Assembly: GCA_020310875.1 (NCBI GenBank) | Contig: CM035428.1 | Location: 101,769,661 to 101,833,660, forward strand | Origin: Ceratopteris richardii | Taxonomy: Eukaryota > Streptophyta > Polypodiopsida > Polypodiales > Pteridaceae | Length of the DNA: 64,000 bases | Direction of reading: 5' to 3' | Part shown: one piece after another, positions 24,063-34,643 of the stretch | Position numbering within the stretch: the stretch's first letter is position 1 | How the letters are laid out: every line of letters begins with the position of its first letter | Notes under the pieces: generated by a model | Told to the model about the DNA's origin: nothing | Databases searched by the model: none | The model's input: the letters and a program-made list of their open reading frames with translations, nothing else | Translations under genes and position numbers: made by a program

Positions 24063-24431
24063 GTGACCAAGATCAAAGATGTTGCAGATCAGTTAGCAAG
24101 CATAGGAGAAGAGATTGAAGAAGAAAAAATTGTGAGGCAGGTAATCAATGGAATCAAGGCTAATGACAAGTGGGAAAGCTTCACCACTGCAATGGATCTC
24201 TACATGGACATGCATACTCCAGATCTTACAACTCTCATGGGTCAACTATTTACACATGAAGCAAAGCTCACCAAGAGTGGAGATACATCCAAAGGTAACA
24301 AGTCTTCTGCCCTATACACTGATAAGAAATCTAAGGATAAAGGCAAGAGTAAGAAGGTGGAAGATGAAGGCTCTACCTCCCAAGCCAACTTAAGCCAGAA
24401 TGTTTGGCTTGAGGGAGAGCTGTTGGTGTAA
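24063..24431 (+). pseudogene. E3b Gag fragment
   Basis: It encodes TKIKDVADQLASIGEEIEE through GSTSQAN, the central and basic parts of the E1-lineage Gag. It then passes through the polypurine tract (WLEGELL) and ends just inside the LTR. The N-terminal Gag, zinc knuckle, protease, integrase and RT are missing. The KDKGKSKK...GSTSQAN block is also present in E3a in the opposite orientation, giving a short inverted repeat around the junction. Confidence 0.88.
24411..24420 (+). other. E3b polypurine tract
   Basis: Gagggagagc lies directly before the LTR start. Confidence 0.82.
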
Positions 24432-25478
24432 ATCACAAGCCTACACATTTGGCTTGGAAGATATCATGAAGACTCTACATACATGAAGAATCATAGGAAC
24501 ATATGCTAGTGGTTAATTACCACTTTATCTCATTGTAAAAGTCAAATTGACTTAGAATCTTTTGTAATCACCTACCTAAGTGATTCGTGGAAAAAGTAAC
24601 TCACTTGATGAGAGAATATCTCCAAGCATTTAGGAGCTTGATCATAGGGAGCCAAAAGTTTGAATTTGAATTCAAATTTTTAGTCATTTCCTATAAAAAT
24701 AGATATGAAAAAGTCGTGGGTAGATCACTTCACTCCCGAGCTTCATTCTACTGTAATTGAGTGTGTGTGAGGACTATACCATAGCCTACACCTCTCTACA
24801 CCATTAGGCAATGTTATTCATGCCAATGGGATTGTAAACAAGTGTTAATTTATAGATACATTTACATCATTCATCTCTATGTTCTCTGCTAGTCTACTCA
24901 AAAGTCTGTCAACTTGTCAAGGGCATATCTCCATCAATACGCCACCAACTTCAGTGATTCAAAGCTTTTTGGATTCAATTTGAAGCCTAATACGTGCTAT
25001 CAAAATTTGAAGACATTCTATTCAGCCAATTCAGAGAAATCTGCATCGAGGTGCTCACTGGTCTATTTCTGCTACAGTCCTAAAAAGTCGGGGGTATAAC
25101 TAATCTTGCTAAATTGATTTCTCTTAGCATAGTTTATCCTTTTACATCATTCCACTTGAAAATGGTAGCTTACTAAGCCAATTAAATACCCCTAGAAGGA
25201 ATTTTATCAATTGCTACTGTGCTGGTCACACAAAGCAAAAAAATTCAACAGGTGTCAAGACATAAATAGAAGGTTTTCTTGAGTTTGTGATTTCCAAAGT
25301 TATCTGTTTTGATTCAATCATTGCACATATCATTTCCAAAGGACATAGGCCATTTCTTGGTGTCATTGGAATGCTATGGAAGTCTACTAATCAAGTCTGA
25401 AGCCAAAGAGGGTTGGTACAAAGTAGGTTTAGCAGTATCTACTCAGTCTCTTGGATCATCCATCCATCTTTCCCAACA
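24421..25478 (+). repeat. E3b 3' LTR
   Basis: It is 1058 bp, starting TGTTGGTG and ending TTCCCAACA, plus orientation, inverted relative to the E3a LTR. Promoter module: palindrome about 24658-24680, TATAAAA 24692-24698, aaaaagtcgtggg 24708-24720. Confidence 0.9.
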
Positions 25479-25507
25479 AAAATTGATCACAAGATTAGGT
25501 TCCAAAG

Positions 25508-26103
25508 TTATGTTATCCTCATCATGAAGTTTTTCATAGCGTCTAATATAGTCATTTTGTAAGTGAGTAATATAGCTACTAGGCTTTGGGAAATTGACCC
25601 ATCATAAGAATCCATCCTGATTATGTTGGATATAATCTTCAAGATAGAATCTTTGAGCATCTCCTTTCTAAAATCACTCCAAGTAAGACTATCATATTGA
25701 GTGACACGGTTTATGATAGAACTATCAACAATTCGTTCAAAGAATGATATCAAAAGATCTTTGGGAAGACCAAAAATCATAGCTTGCTCTTTAAACAAAT
25801 CTAAGTAGCTTGTAATGTTGATGCCATTGAATTTCCCCTTCTCTCTCAACATAGAAGAGACTATTCTTTGGCCTTGTTTCTCAACAATAAGGGATTTGAA
25901 TCCTTCCTCCATCTTATGTGAACAAGCGAGTGATGCACAATGTTCTAGATCTCTCACAAATGCATTTACTTCACGATGAAGATGTGCACGATATTGTGAG
26001 AAATCTAGTGCAACAATCAAGAATGATGATGATGAATAAGATGAAACAAAAAATATGGATCACAACTTCCCAACAAGATCAGAAGCAAATTCCACGAAGC
26101 ATT
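25508..26103 (-). pseudogene. Gag-like remnant, possibly Ty3/gypsy type (G)
   Basis: A 170-codon frame (25508-26020) contains KFNGINITSYLDLFKEQAM, then FFERIVDSSIINRV and YDSLTWSDFRKEML. That pattern (aromatic 'KF.G' motif, helix-rich, WxxF) resembles the capsid part of Gag in plant gypsy-type elements. There is no zinc knuckle, protease or RT nearby. It is followed on its 5' side by the same cacgtcgggt(t/a)caaat sequence that abuts the E5 LTR, so G and E5 appear related. Family assignment is tentative. Confidence 0.5.
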
Positions 26104-26104
26104 T

Positions 26105-26120
26105 CACGTCGGGTACAAAT
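26105..26120 (-). other. LTR-leader junction motif shared with E5
   Basis: Cacgtcgggtacaaat here, and cacgtcgggttcaa at 36348-36361 beside the E5 5' LTR, occupy the place of a primer-binding site. It is not the initiator tRNA-Met site. It resembles a tRNA T-arm (GGGTTCAA) rather than a CCA end, so the primer is unknown. Confidence 0.4.
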
Positions 26121-26987
26121 ATACAGGTGATCACAATCCGGGTGGATCGGGTCCGATCGCGGCACACGCAGGATGTATAAAGCCAGTGAGTGTTGGAAGG
26201 CCTTTGCGATAAAAATGTGAAGGTGAAGATGAAGATGGGTATGGGGAGGAGATCTTTCATGATTTAATTATGAAAGGGGAACGTATGAACACAAGATAAT
26301 CGCATGAACATGAATGATGAGGACAAAAGAAACCATTCACATGAATCAATTTGGAAAGGAAGAATGGTCCAAAAATATGGAGCTTCTTAAACCCTTTCCA
26401 AATTTAATTGACATTCATAGGTTCTTTTGAATGGAATGAATGCATGATGAGAAAAAAAACTAAAACCACACACATGAATCAGTCTCGAAAGGAAGAATGG
26501 TCTAAGAATGGAGCTTCTTATACACTTTCGAAACCAAAACATATGCATGGGTGTTTGTGGGTGGTATGAATGGACGTGGGTCATGATATATGAATGAAAA
26601 GAAAATTATTCTCTCAACTTTAATGGATCATCCTCACTGGTTCAACACAATACTACGGAGCCTTCCCACACATAGAAAGAGATAGAACGTGACATGTAAT
26701 AACATAGAAGAGACAAAGACATCAGAGACATGAGACATGAATTAGAAGATCTTGTTATGATAAAAATATACATGAATGCTGTGAAACGTCAAGCTAAGCA
26801 TTCTACTGGTCAAAGGTGGTCCTCACAACCCTCTCACCATGATAGTTCAACCAAATGTCACACGTAAGAGGAAAGGTTCCACTTCATTGACCCCATAAAC
26901 TTTGCATTATTGATCTTTGATCATCAAAAAAGCTTATCTCGTGAAAAAACTCGTGGATCCTCCTTGCTTTATGCTTTAGTGCATTTG
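26121..26987. other. Probable eroded LTR of remnant G, with internal repeat
   Basis: It lies where the 5' LTR of G should be and shares short blocks with the E5 LTR start (gcacacgcagg). About 26325-26402 and 26456-26536 are imperfect copies about 131 bp apart (both contain ggaaggaaga and ggagcttctta). The first copy holds an inverted repeat (atttggaaagg / cctttccaaat, 26348-26402). No second LTR copy was found. Confidence 0.4.
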
Positions 26988-27824
26988 TGTTGAGAGAGGA
27001 TGGTTGGATACACCTAGAAGATTGAGTATGTGCTGCTAATCCTGCTTTGCACCAGCCCTCAATGACTCCAGATATGATTAGTAGACACCCTTAGCTTCCA
27101 AATGATACCATGAGATCATATATGTACTTTGCAAATGATGTGTGTAGTGATCAAATCAAAACAGACTACTTGATACTTCACAAATCCAAGAAAACTTGCT
27201 ATTTTGGTATTGACACCTGCTCAGTCTTTCACTCAGTATGACCAACACACTTACAATTGATCAAATTCCTTTTGGACATATTAAATTAGCTTAACAAGCT
27301 ATCATTTGCAAGTGGAATGAGAAGAAATGACAAACCATACTCTGAGAAATCACTTTAGCAAAATAAAGTTTACCCCCGATATTTTAGGAGCTCTGCAGAC
27401 ACAGACCAGTGAGCACTTCGACTAAGATTTCTCTGCAATGGCTGAACCAAAATGCTTTAAATTTTGCAAGTATGTAGACAACTTTGAGCTGAATCCAATG
27501 TGCTTTGAATCACTTGATTTGGTTGAGAAATCACCGAGATATGCCTCTTTAAAGTTGACAGACTTGAAGGTAGACAACTCAGAGAATACAGATATGATAT
27601 ATGAACAATGTATGTATTAAATCATATTGATGTACATTCCCACTGACATGATAAACATAGTCCAATGGTGCTCAGAGGTATAGGCTATAGAGTAGACCTC
27701 ACACACTCAATGATCACAGATGTTAGCCTCAGGAATGGTGAAGAACACCCACGACTTTTTGCTTGTAGTTTTTATAGGAATTGAGTGATGATTTGAATTT
27801 GAATTCAAATCAATCTCCTAGAAT
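26988..27824 (-). repeat. Truncated E6-type LTR
   Basis: Starting TGTTGAGAGAGG, it matches the first 840 bp of the E6 LTRs (37877-38936), including the palindrome at 27791-27810 and the acttttt-type motif. It then breaks off at cctagaat, where E4 LTR sequence begins. No internal E6 sequence adjoins it. It is a solo or deletion-truncated LTR. Confidence 0.88.
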
Positions 27825-29029
27825 TCCAATATTGACAAAATACAAACATACCACACTTAATCATACAAATGATGAGACAAAGATAGAGAGAGACTAGACA
27901 ACATGTGTAAAGTGTTATGTTAGTCACTGCTTACTCATGCTATCATATATACCAATGTTCACTGTAGAATGTGGGAGAAAAACTCTCAGCCACTCTATGT
28001 GAACAGAAATAAATGGATGTGTGAATGTACAAATGTAACAAACATATTCAGATGTATGAATAGAAATATGAATATACATGAGATGTGTGACCTGATAGGT
28101 TGTAGAAGAGTGAATATGACTGATAGAAAGAGGAAGGATCAATCTAAAACTGATAATCAACAAACCCTCATCTAACCTTAGGCTATGGAAGAACCTAAGT
28201 CAAATATATGTGTGAAAAGATCACATACTTAAAAAGTATCAAATAACTCTAACACGTTTGCTACCAGAAATCCTCAAACTCATATAAACATATCTTCTCT
28301 AACACCTCATCCAAATATGCATAAAACATATACGTACTGATTCTCTTGTACCTTATGCCAAATAGTACTCTTCCTGATATAGATGTTACTGCCTCCATAA
28401 ACTTCAAGTAGTACCTGTGTGCATAAAGAGAATATGTACCTGAATACTTAACATAAGATGTAAATCTTATGTTAACCGCCATCCAATGTCTTTGAAGTAA
28501 ACCGAAATCTTCATGTAGAAGACAATCTTCAAATACTTCATGTAAATGGACTATCCTCACCATCAAGCTGCTAATGACCAAGTCCTCTCCATGAGCAAGA
28601 GTGTGAGAACACTCTTCTCCTTCAAGGATAACTCCATAGCCGCTCCTCAACATGCTCCAAGTTAGCACCATGGTTGCCCCATGTGCTAGAAGAAACACCA
28701 CCTCTATTGAGGTCCAAGCACCAAGGCTTGTGTTGAACACTAGGTGAAGGATGAATAACAATGAGCCAATACTTTTATTATATAGTAGTGTAATTACCTT
28801 CCAAAAGCACTATCCAAAAGCTCATGCTAATAAAGCACTAGCGATTGTTCAAGAACAAAACACAATCGTAGCTTTTAAGGTGATGTGTTTCATCTATGCG
28901 ATTGATGTTGGCCGCCGCCCGTTTGTGTTTGTGAAAAGCATATCAAAAAAGAAACATGTTTTTCTCGCTGCGCCATCCAGGAATTGAACCTACACCAATT
29001 GCTTGAGAGAGTTCTATTCCTCTGCAACA
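27825..29029 (-). repeat. E4 3' LTR, outer end truncated
   Basis: It aligns with 31049-32122 plus 37441-37565. It ends CTGCAACA at 29029. It contains the uninterrupted version of the E5 insertion site (gccgccgccc at 28911-28920). A minus-strand open frame of 166 codons (28261-28761) has a counterpart in the other LTR. Confidence 0.83.
28969..29029 (-). other. tRNA-like start of E4 3' LTR (deleted copy)
   Basis: The B-box-like ggttcaattcc reads on the minus strand at 28980-28990 and a ggcgca end at 28969-28974. The A-box region is missing relative to the other LTR through a small deletion. Confidence 0.5.
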
Positions 29030-30963
29030 CAAATCTGAAAGAATCTGAATCTTTGACTTACTTTTTCCAATGCTAAGAATCTTTGCAAACAAAGGATAGA
29101 CAACTAACTCATAAATACTGAAGATCATTCAAGATCTTTCCAACAAAATGCCTGTGTAGAATCTGCTCTCATCAAACCTTCATAACTTGATTTGCTACCT
29201 GAATGTCTCTAAGTGTCCATGCTTCTTACAAAGTAACTTTTCTTCAAATAAATCCTTCCAAGAATCTGCAACTCCTACTTAAAACATAAGTGGAAAAACG
29301 TCTCACCTTGAGAACTCGAAAAGCTACAAGTTGATACTTCATCTTTTCATATTCTTCCTAGGTGAAATGTGATAGTACCTGCTTCACTTTCTTTTGGCTA
29401 ACTCCACTTCTCAATCAAGTAATAGGATCTAATGGAACACCTTTTCGAATACAAACATGTATCCAAAAGTCTAGACAATCATAGAAAGTAGATTCTTCAA
29501 CTGACTAGTACATCAAAAATCTGAATTTTTTGAAGTTTTCTGAAATACTGAATATGAGGTAACTTTTTCCAAACAAAAAACCTCAATCCAAGTCTTCAAC
29601 GTTTGCTACAAAAAACTCTTTTACCTCAAGAGTTAGATAAAGAAGAAATATACTTCTCTGCAACTTGTCATATACCAAGGAGCTCTGTATTGACACTCCA
29701 AGAATTCTTTGAGGGAACATATAAGCTACCTGCTCAAAAACTTCAACTTATATATAACTCATACATGTGAGTCAAAACATACAAGTTATCTTCAAAATCT
29801 ACTGCTTTTCTTTCTCTGAATGCAATTCTTTGTCAAATCTACTAAATCATGACCAAGTATCATGCACAACAAGAAATCGCTTCTTCTTTAAAATATCTTT
29901 TCCACAAGATGTTCTCGTAGACTTGTCTTTGGATGTAGAGGATAAAATAGGAAAATTATATAGAAAATATGAGAGAAAAGGAATTCTTACTTTCCCTTTG
30001 GAAATATTGAACTTTCTTTTTCTGCATCTTTCTTCCACCTGATGATGATATCAATATCTTCAAACTTCTCTTCCATGCCTTTTGTTCTCTTCATCTTGAA
30101 GTAGCACACACTCTTGACGTCTTCAAATGAACTTTTCTCTTCCTCTAATGCTAAGAGTTAGAGACAAAACAAACATGGTATACAAATGGAAGTGAACATA
30201 GAATCATGTTTTATCATCCTCTCATATCCGTGAATCAAAATTCTGCTTCAAATGTCTGAAATGACTGAATTCACCAACCTTTTGTCTGAATGATGAATTA
30301 CCTTTCTAGAGTTACCTTTCTAGATAAAATTTTGTACCTAGATATCCAACCAACTTACAAGCTTTGTTGAAAACAAAACTCATCCCATCTTCACATTTGT
30401 CTTCTTAGATGATTTTTCTTGCCATGAAAGAGATCTCTCAAAACTCTCTAGAAAAACCTCTAGATACTTGTTTTTTTATAGTCTTTAACTTTCAAATAAT
30501 GAAAGTGTATAAAAGCACTCCTTGAATCCTTCAAATCTCTTCATAACTGCTATTCTAAGACATGACCTACAAATGATAATCTGATAGTAAAAATAGATAC
30601 CTGTGATTTGATGTTGATCTGATTCATCTTCTCCAAACCATTGTTCTTCCTTGAATCTGAAGTAGCCTTCTCTTCATCAAGTCTGGGTCTTCAAACAATA
30701 CTTCTGTAAAGTATTTTCATACTCTTCCAAAAGTATTCGGCTGCTAACAGATCATCAACTTCATACTCCATACTGATGAATACACATGTGACTGAATTGT
30801 CTAATTCTCAAATCTCTACTCATCTAGATTAAGTGTGTATGTCAAATGTCAAATATTAGAAGATGCCCTTAAATCATATGTTATAAACCTGGAAGTCTGG
30901 GAACTTGGGATCTAAATGAGCCTTAATGATCTGATGCCAAAGCCCTAAACCTCTGATACCAAA
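29030..30963 (-). other. E4 internal region, no coding capacity seen
   Basis: About 1.93 kb between the E4 LTRs. No Gag, protease, integrase or RT motif is visible in any frame; the longest frames are under 100 codons. The bases before the 3' LTR are only weakly purine-rich, so the polypurine tract is poor or eroded. Confidence 0.65.
30950..30961 (-). other. E4 primer-binding site
   Basis: The minus strand reads tggtatcagagg, two bases from the LTR edge: 11 of 12 positions match the initiator tRNA-Met site used by E1, E2, E6 and E8. Confidence 0.8.
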
Positions 30964-32122
30964 TGTTGGAAATTTAGTAGGCCCATAGCTCATATCACAG
31001 GTCCATGGTTCCATAGGTCCAGTATATACAACATAGTATCTAGCAATCTTCCAATATTGACAAAACACGAACATACCACACTTAATCATACAAATGATGA
31101 GACAAAGATAGAGAGAGACTAGAAAACATGTGTAAATTGTTACGTAAGCCACTGCTTACTCACACTATCATATATACCAATGTTCAATGTACAATGTGGG
31201 AGCAAAACTCTCAACCACTCTATGTGAACAGAAATAGATGGATGAGTGAATGTACAAATGTAACAAACATATTCAGATGCATGAACAGAAATCTGAATAT
31301 ACATGAGGTGTGTGACCTGATAGGTTGTAGAAGAGTTAATATGACTGATAGAAAGAGGAAGGATTAGTTTAAAAGTGATAATCAACGAACCCTCATCTAA
31401 CCTTAGGCTATGGAAGACCCTAAGTCAGATACGTGTCTGAAACGATCACATACTTAAAAAGTAGTAAATAATGCTAACACGTTTGCTGCCAGAAATCATC
31501 AAACTCATATGAACATATCTTCTTTAACATCTCATCCAAATTTGCATAAAGCATATACGTATTGATTCTCTTGTACCTTATGCCGAATAGGACTCTTCCT
31601 GATATAGACGTTACTACCTCCATAAACTTCAAGTAGTACCTGTGTGCATAAAGAGAATATGTATGTGAATACTTAACATAAAATGTAAATCTTATGTTAA
31701 CCACCATCCAATGTCTTTGAAGTAAACCGAAATCTTCATGTAGAAGACAATCCTCAAATACTCCATGTAGATGGACGATCCTCACCATCAAGCTGCTAAT
31801 GACCAAGTCCTCTCCATGAGCAAGAGTGTGAGCACACTCTTCTCCTCCAAGAAGAACTCCATAGCCACTCCTCAACATGCTCCAAGTTAGCACCATGGCT
31901 GCCCCATGTGCTATAAGAAACACCACCTCTATTGAGGTCCAAGCACCAAGGCTTGTGTTCAATACAAGGTGAAGGATGAATAACAATGAGCCCATACTTT
32001 TATTATATTGTAGTGTGATTACCTTCCAAAAGCACTATCCAAAAGCTCATCCTAATAAAGCACTATCGATCGTTCAAGAATAAAACACAATGCGTTTCAT
32101 CTATGCGATTGACGCTGCCCGC
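30964..32122 (-). repeat. E4 5' LTR, larger part
   Basis: It starts TGTTGGAAAT at 30964 and runs to the E5 insertion; the remaining 125 bp are at 37441-37565. A 173-codon minus-strand frame (31474-31995) matches the 166-codon frame of the other LTR with about 19 residue changes. A TATA-like stretch, tataataaaag, lies just upstream of that frame (about 31995-32015). Confidence 0.83.
32119..32122. repeat. E5 left target-site duplication (CCGC)
   Basis: CCGC is repeated at 37441-37444. The left E4 LTR shows the empty site at about 28911-28920. The duplication may originally have been 5 bp with one changed base. Confidence 0.7.
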
Positions 32123-33178
32123 TGTCGGGAAGATGGCACACGGTTGGTGAATCATTTCAACCGCAAAGTCCAACGGCGCACGCAGGGTGCTTCAAGCAAC
32201 TCAGGTGGTGGAATGGAGACTCAAAGAGAATATTAAAACTAAAAAATAATTGATGTGATCATCACATGATAGGAGAAAAAAACCTTTGATTCATGACAAA
32301 GATTGTTCATACAATTTTCATGAAAATAGTAAAAAAGATACAAGTTACCAATTCATCATAAATCATAAAGTTGGTTCATAATGTTGATTCATAATTTCTT
32401 CATGTGTGTAGAGCCTCATTGTCATAAAACAGAACCTCCATGTCCTTCTTCAAAATATGTGTGTAACCTCCATGTTCTTCAACTCCTCCATGTCTTCAAC
32501 TCCTTCAAGAGAATATTACACCTCCTCCTAGAGGGCTTCAACCATCAACGATAATAGGGAAGCTTGAGTCTTCAACATTGAACTTTAGATCATATGAGTC
32601 CAAGTGATGCTTAGAAGTGAGGCTAGACCTCCAATATATAGTTTTAGAAGTTCCATGCGATGGCTTTATTGAAAAGCTACAATATAACTTTCAAAATGTA
32701 TCCGCAAAACTTTTGAAAAGCATATGGCTTTATTTCCAAAAGCTCTTTTGCATGCGATATGATAAAAAAACTACGATCCATTATGGAAAAGTATTGCTTG
32801 CGTCTTAAATAGCGTTTGTATCGATTTTACAATGTTTGGCTTTTGATTTTAAGTTTACTTTCTTTTTATTTTAATTGCTTTCACACCTACATAGCTTTCA
32901 GGTTCATATGGGTATACAAGGGTTCAAGTGAAGACAAGTTAATGTGTACACACACAAATAAGAGATCTCATAACTCCACCATCAAATTTTTATCTATAAG
33001 GGAAACAAACTACCTTTTTCTCATGACCTTCAAGGTTTAGATAACCTTCTCAAAATCCGATGTTACTTCTCCAAAAGTGTTTCATCCAAGCGATTCTCAT
33101 ATTATTGGAAATATTGATGTCTTGAAGATCCTTCTGTTAAGGTTTGATGTTTATCGTAGAGATAAAATCTCTATGACA
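32123..33178 (-). repeat. E5 3' LTR
   Basis: It is 1056 bp, TGTCGGG to ATGACA. By eye a few percent of positions differ from the right copy. On the minus strand the bases before it read agtaggggcgaa, the likely polypurine tract (33179-33190). Confidence 0.9.
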
Positions 33179-33287
33179 TTCGCCCCTACTAAACCTGCAC
33201 ATCGTCCTCGATGGGCCAATCTTCAAATCTTCTTTTTGCTTCAAAGATAAATTGACATTCCATTGAATCTTGAAATCATGTGTTAAG

Positions 33288-34125
33288 TGCATGGGAAGAT
33301 AGAAAATGTGTCTATGCAAGGCCATATAATGTAGCCCTATCAATTGCATACTTTGGAAATGCATGGTTAAAATATGGTGCAAAAGGTAAGGTATTTGGCA
33401 TTCGTTGATGAGGCATGTACGCTCAGTTTCATACATTTCATGTTTTTATACATAAATCCTTTCCATCACTCAAAGTGCATGGATAAATAAGTATTGTGCT
33501 TATGCAAGGCCATATAATGTAGCCCTATCAATTGCATACTTTGAAAATGCATGGTAGAAATATGGTGCAAAAGATAAGGTAATTGGCATTTGTTGACGAG
33601 GTATGTATGCCCACTTTCATACATTTCATGTTTTTATACATAAATCCTTTTTATCACTCAAAGTGCATGGGTAAAGCTCAAAATGTGCCTTGATGCAAGG
33701 TCATGTAGTGAGATCCTATCATGCATACTTTAGGTGCATAAGTAAACAAACATGGTGTAAGTTTTAGGATGAAAGGTATTTGATGATGAATCTTGTGCAC
33801 TCACTCACATACATATCAATCTGCATATACATCAATCCTTACAATCACTCTGTGTGCATAGGTTAATCTCAATACATGCCTTGATGCAAGGTCAGGTAAT
33901 GAGACCATATTATGCATACTTTAGGTGCATAGGTAAACAAACATGGTGCAAATATTAGGGTAAAAGGCATTTGATGATGAAGCTGGTGCGCTCACTCACA
34001 TACATATCAATGTGCATATACATCAATCCTTACAATCACTCTATGTGCATAGGTTAATCTCAATATGTGCCTAAATGCAAGGTCATGTAGTGAGATCCTA
34101 CCATGCATACTTTAAGTGCATTTTT
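33288..34125. repeat. 190-bp tandem repeat array in E5
   Basis: Units begin at gtgcat at 33288, 33475, 33663, 33854 and 34045, with periods of 187, 188, 191 and 191 bp. Each has gcaaggYcat, then agatccta/gccctatca, a gcatacttt block, then a tail with catac...atcaatcc/ataaatcc. The first two units resemble each other most, as do the last two. The array lies between the Gag frame and the 3' LTR. Confidence 0.88.
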
Positions 34126-34643
34126 CAAAAAAATCATGCTACAAAAAGGGGCAAGAGGATGTCGATGATGAGGTACTTCAGAATTATTGATGTCTATGTT
34201 TTAATTGGATGTTTTTTCCCTTCTTTTTTTAAAAATTTTTTACAAGTGCAAGTAGATTGTGCAGGCTAAAGAAATAAACATATGTGAATATACATTGGTT
34301 ACTGCATACTCTAAGTGCAGAATAGAATCAATATGGTGCAAATAATGGAGAGTAGAGAAAATAAGAGTAAAATGCATTAAACTCAACACTCAAGTCTCAC
34401 TCCTCAACCAAACTAATCTCTCAAATCACTCAAAATCTATAGATTTTCTCTATCTTTACAGATAGATTTATGAAGAAGGTCTTCCAAGAAATTTTCCTGT
34501 TTCATAGAATCATCAAGCATTAGTACCAAAAAATACATTTTATTACATATTTTCCTCAGTACATGTTCACTCATAGTATCCTATCTATGGGTCTCTTCAT
34601 AGTTCATCTTCAATCATAAGCACCTGTTCATCATGGATCATCT
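34126..34643. other. E5 untranslated region between Gag and repeat array
   Basis: This AT-rich stretch has a degenerate echo of the repeat unit (gcatactctaagtgcag near 34303-34320). No coding motif is seen. Confidence 0.5.

Larger units (their letters stand above)
24055..25478 (+). mobile_element. E3b: 3' end of a copia element with internal deletion
   Basis: On the plus strand a Gag segment (24056-24390) runs directly into a polypurine tract and LTR, so the rest of Gag and all of Pol are deleted. There is no 5' LTR or PBS. It faces away from E3a, and the two are joined within gag at 24043-24055. The right flank, aaaat, does not match the left flank of E3a, gcaat. Confidence 0.87.

Noticed and set aside
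19406..25478. Single palindromic element with two LTRs from one insertion event
   Set aside because: The two LTRs differ too much (about a quarter of sites), flanks belong to different older elements, and gcaat/aaaat do not form a target duplication.
26988..27824. Left LTR of E4
   Set aside because: It is E6-type LTR sequence. The E4 LTR starts only after the break at about 27825, where similarity to 31049 onward begins.
33288..34125. CRISPR-like array
   Set aside because: Units of about 190 bp diverge along their whole length with no short constant repeat and unique spacers, and the host is a plant.
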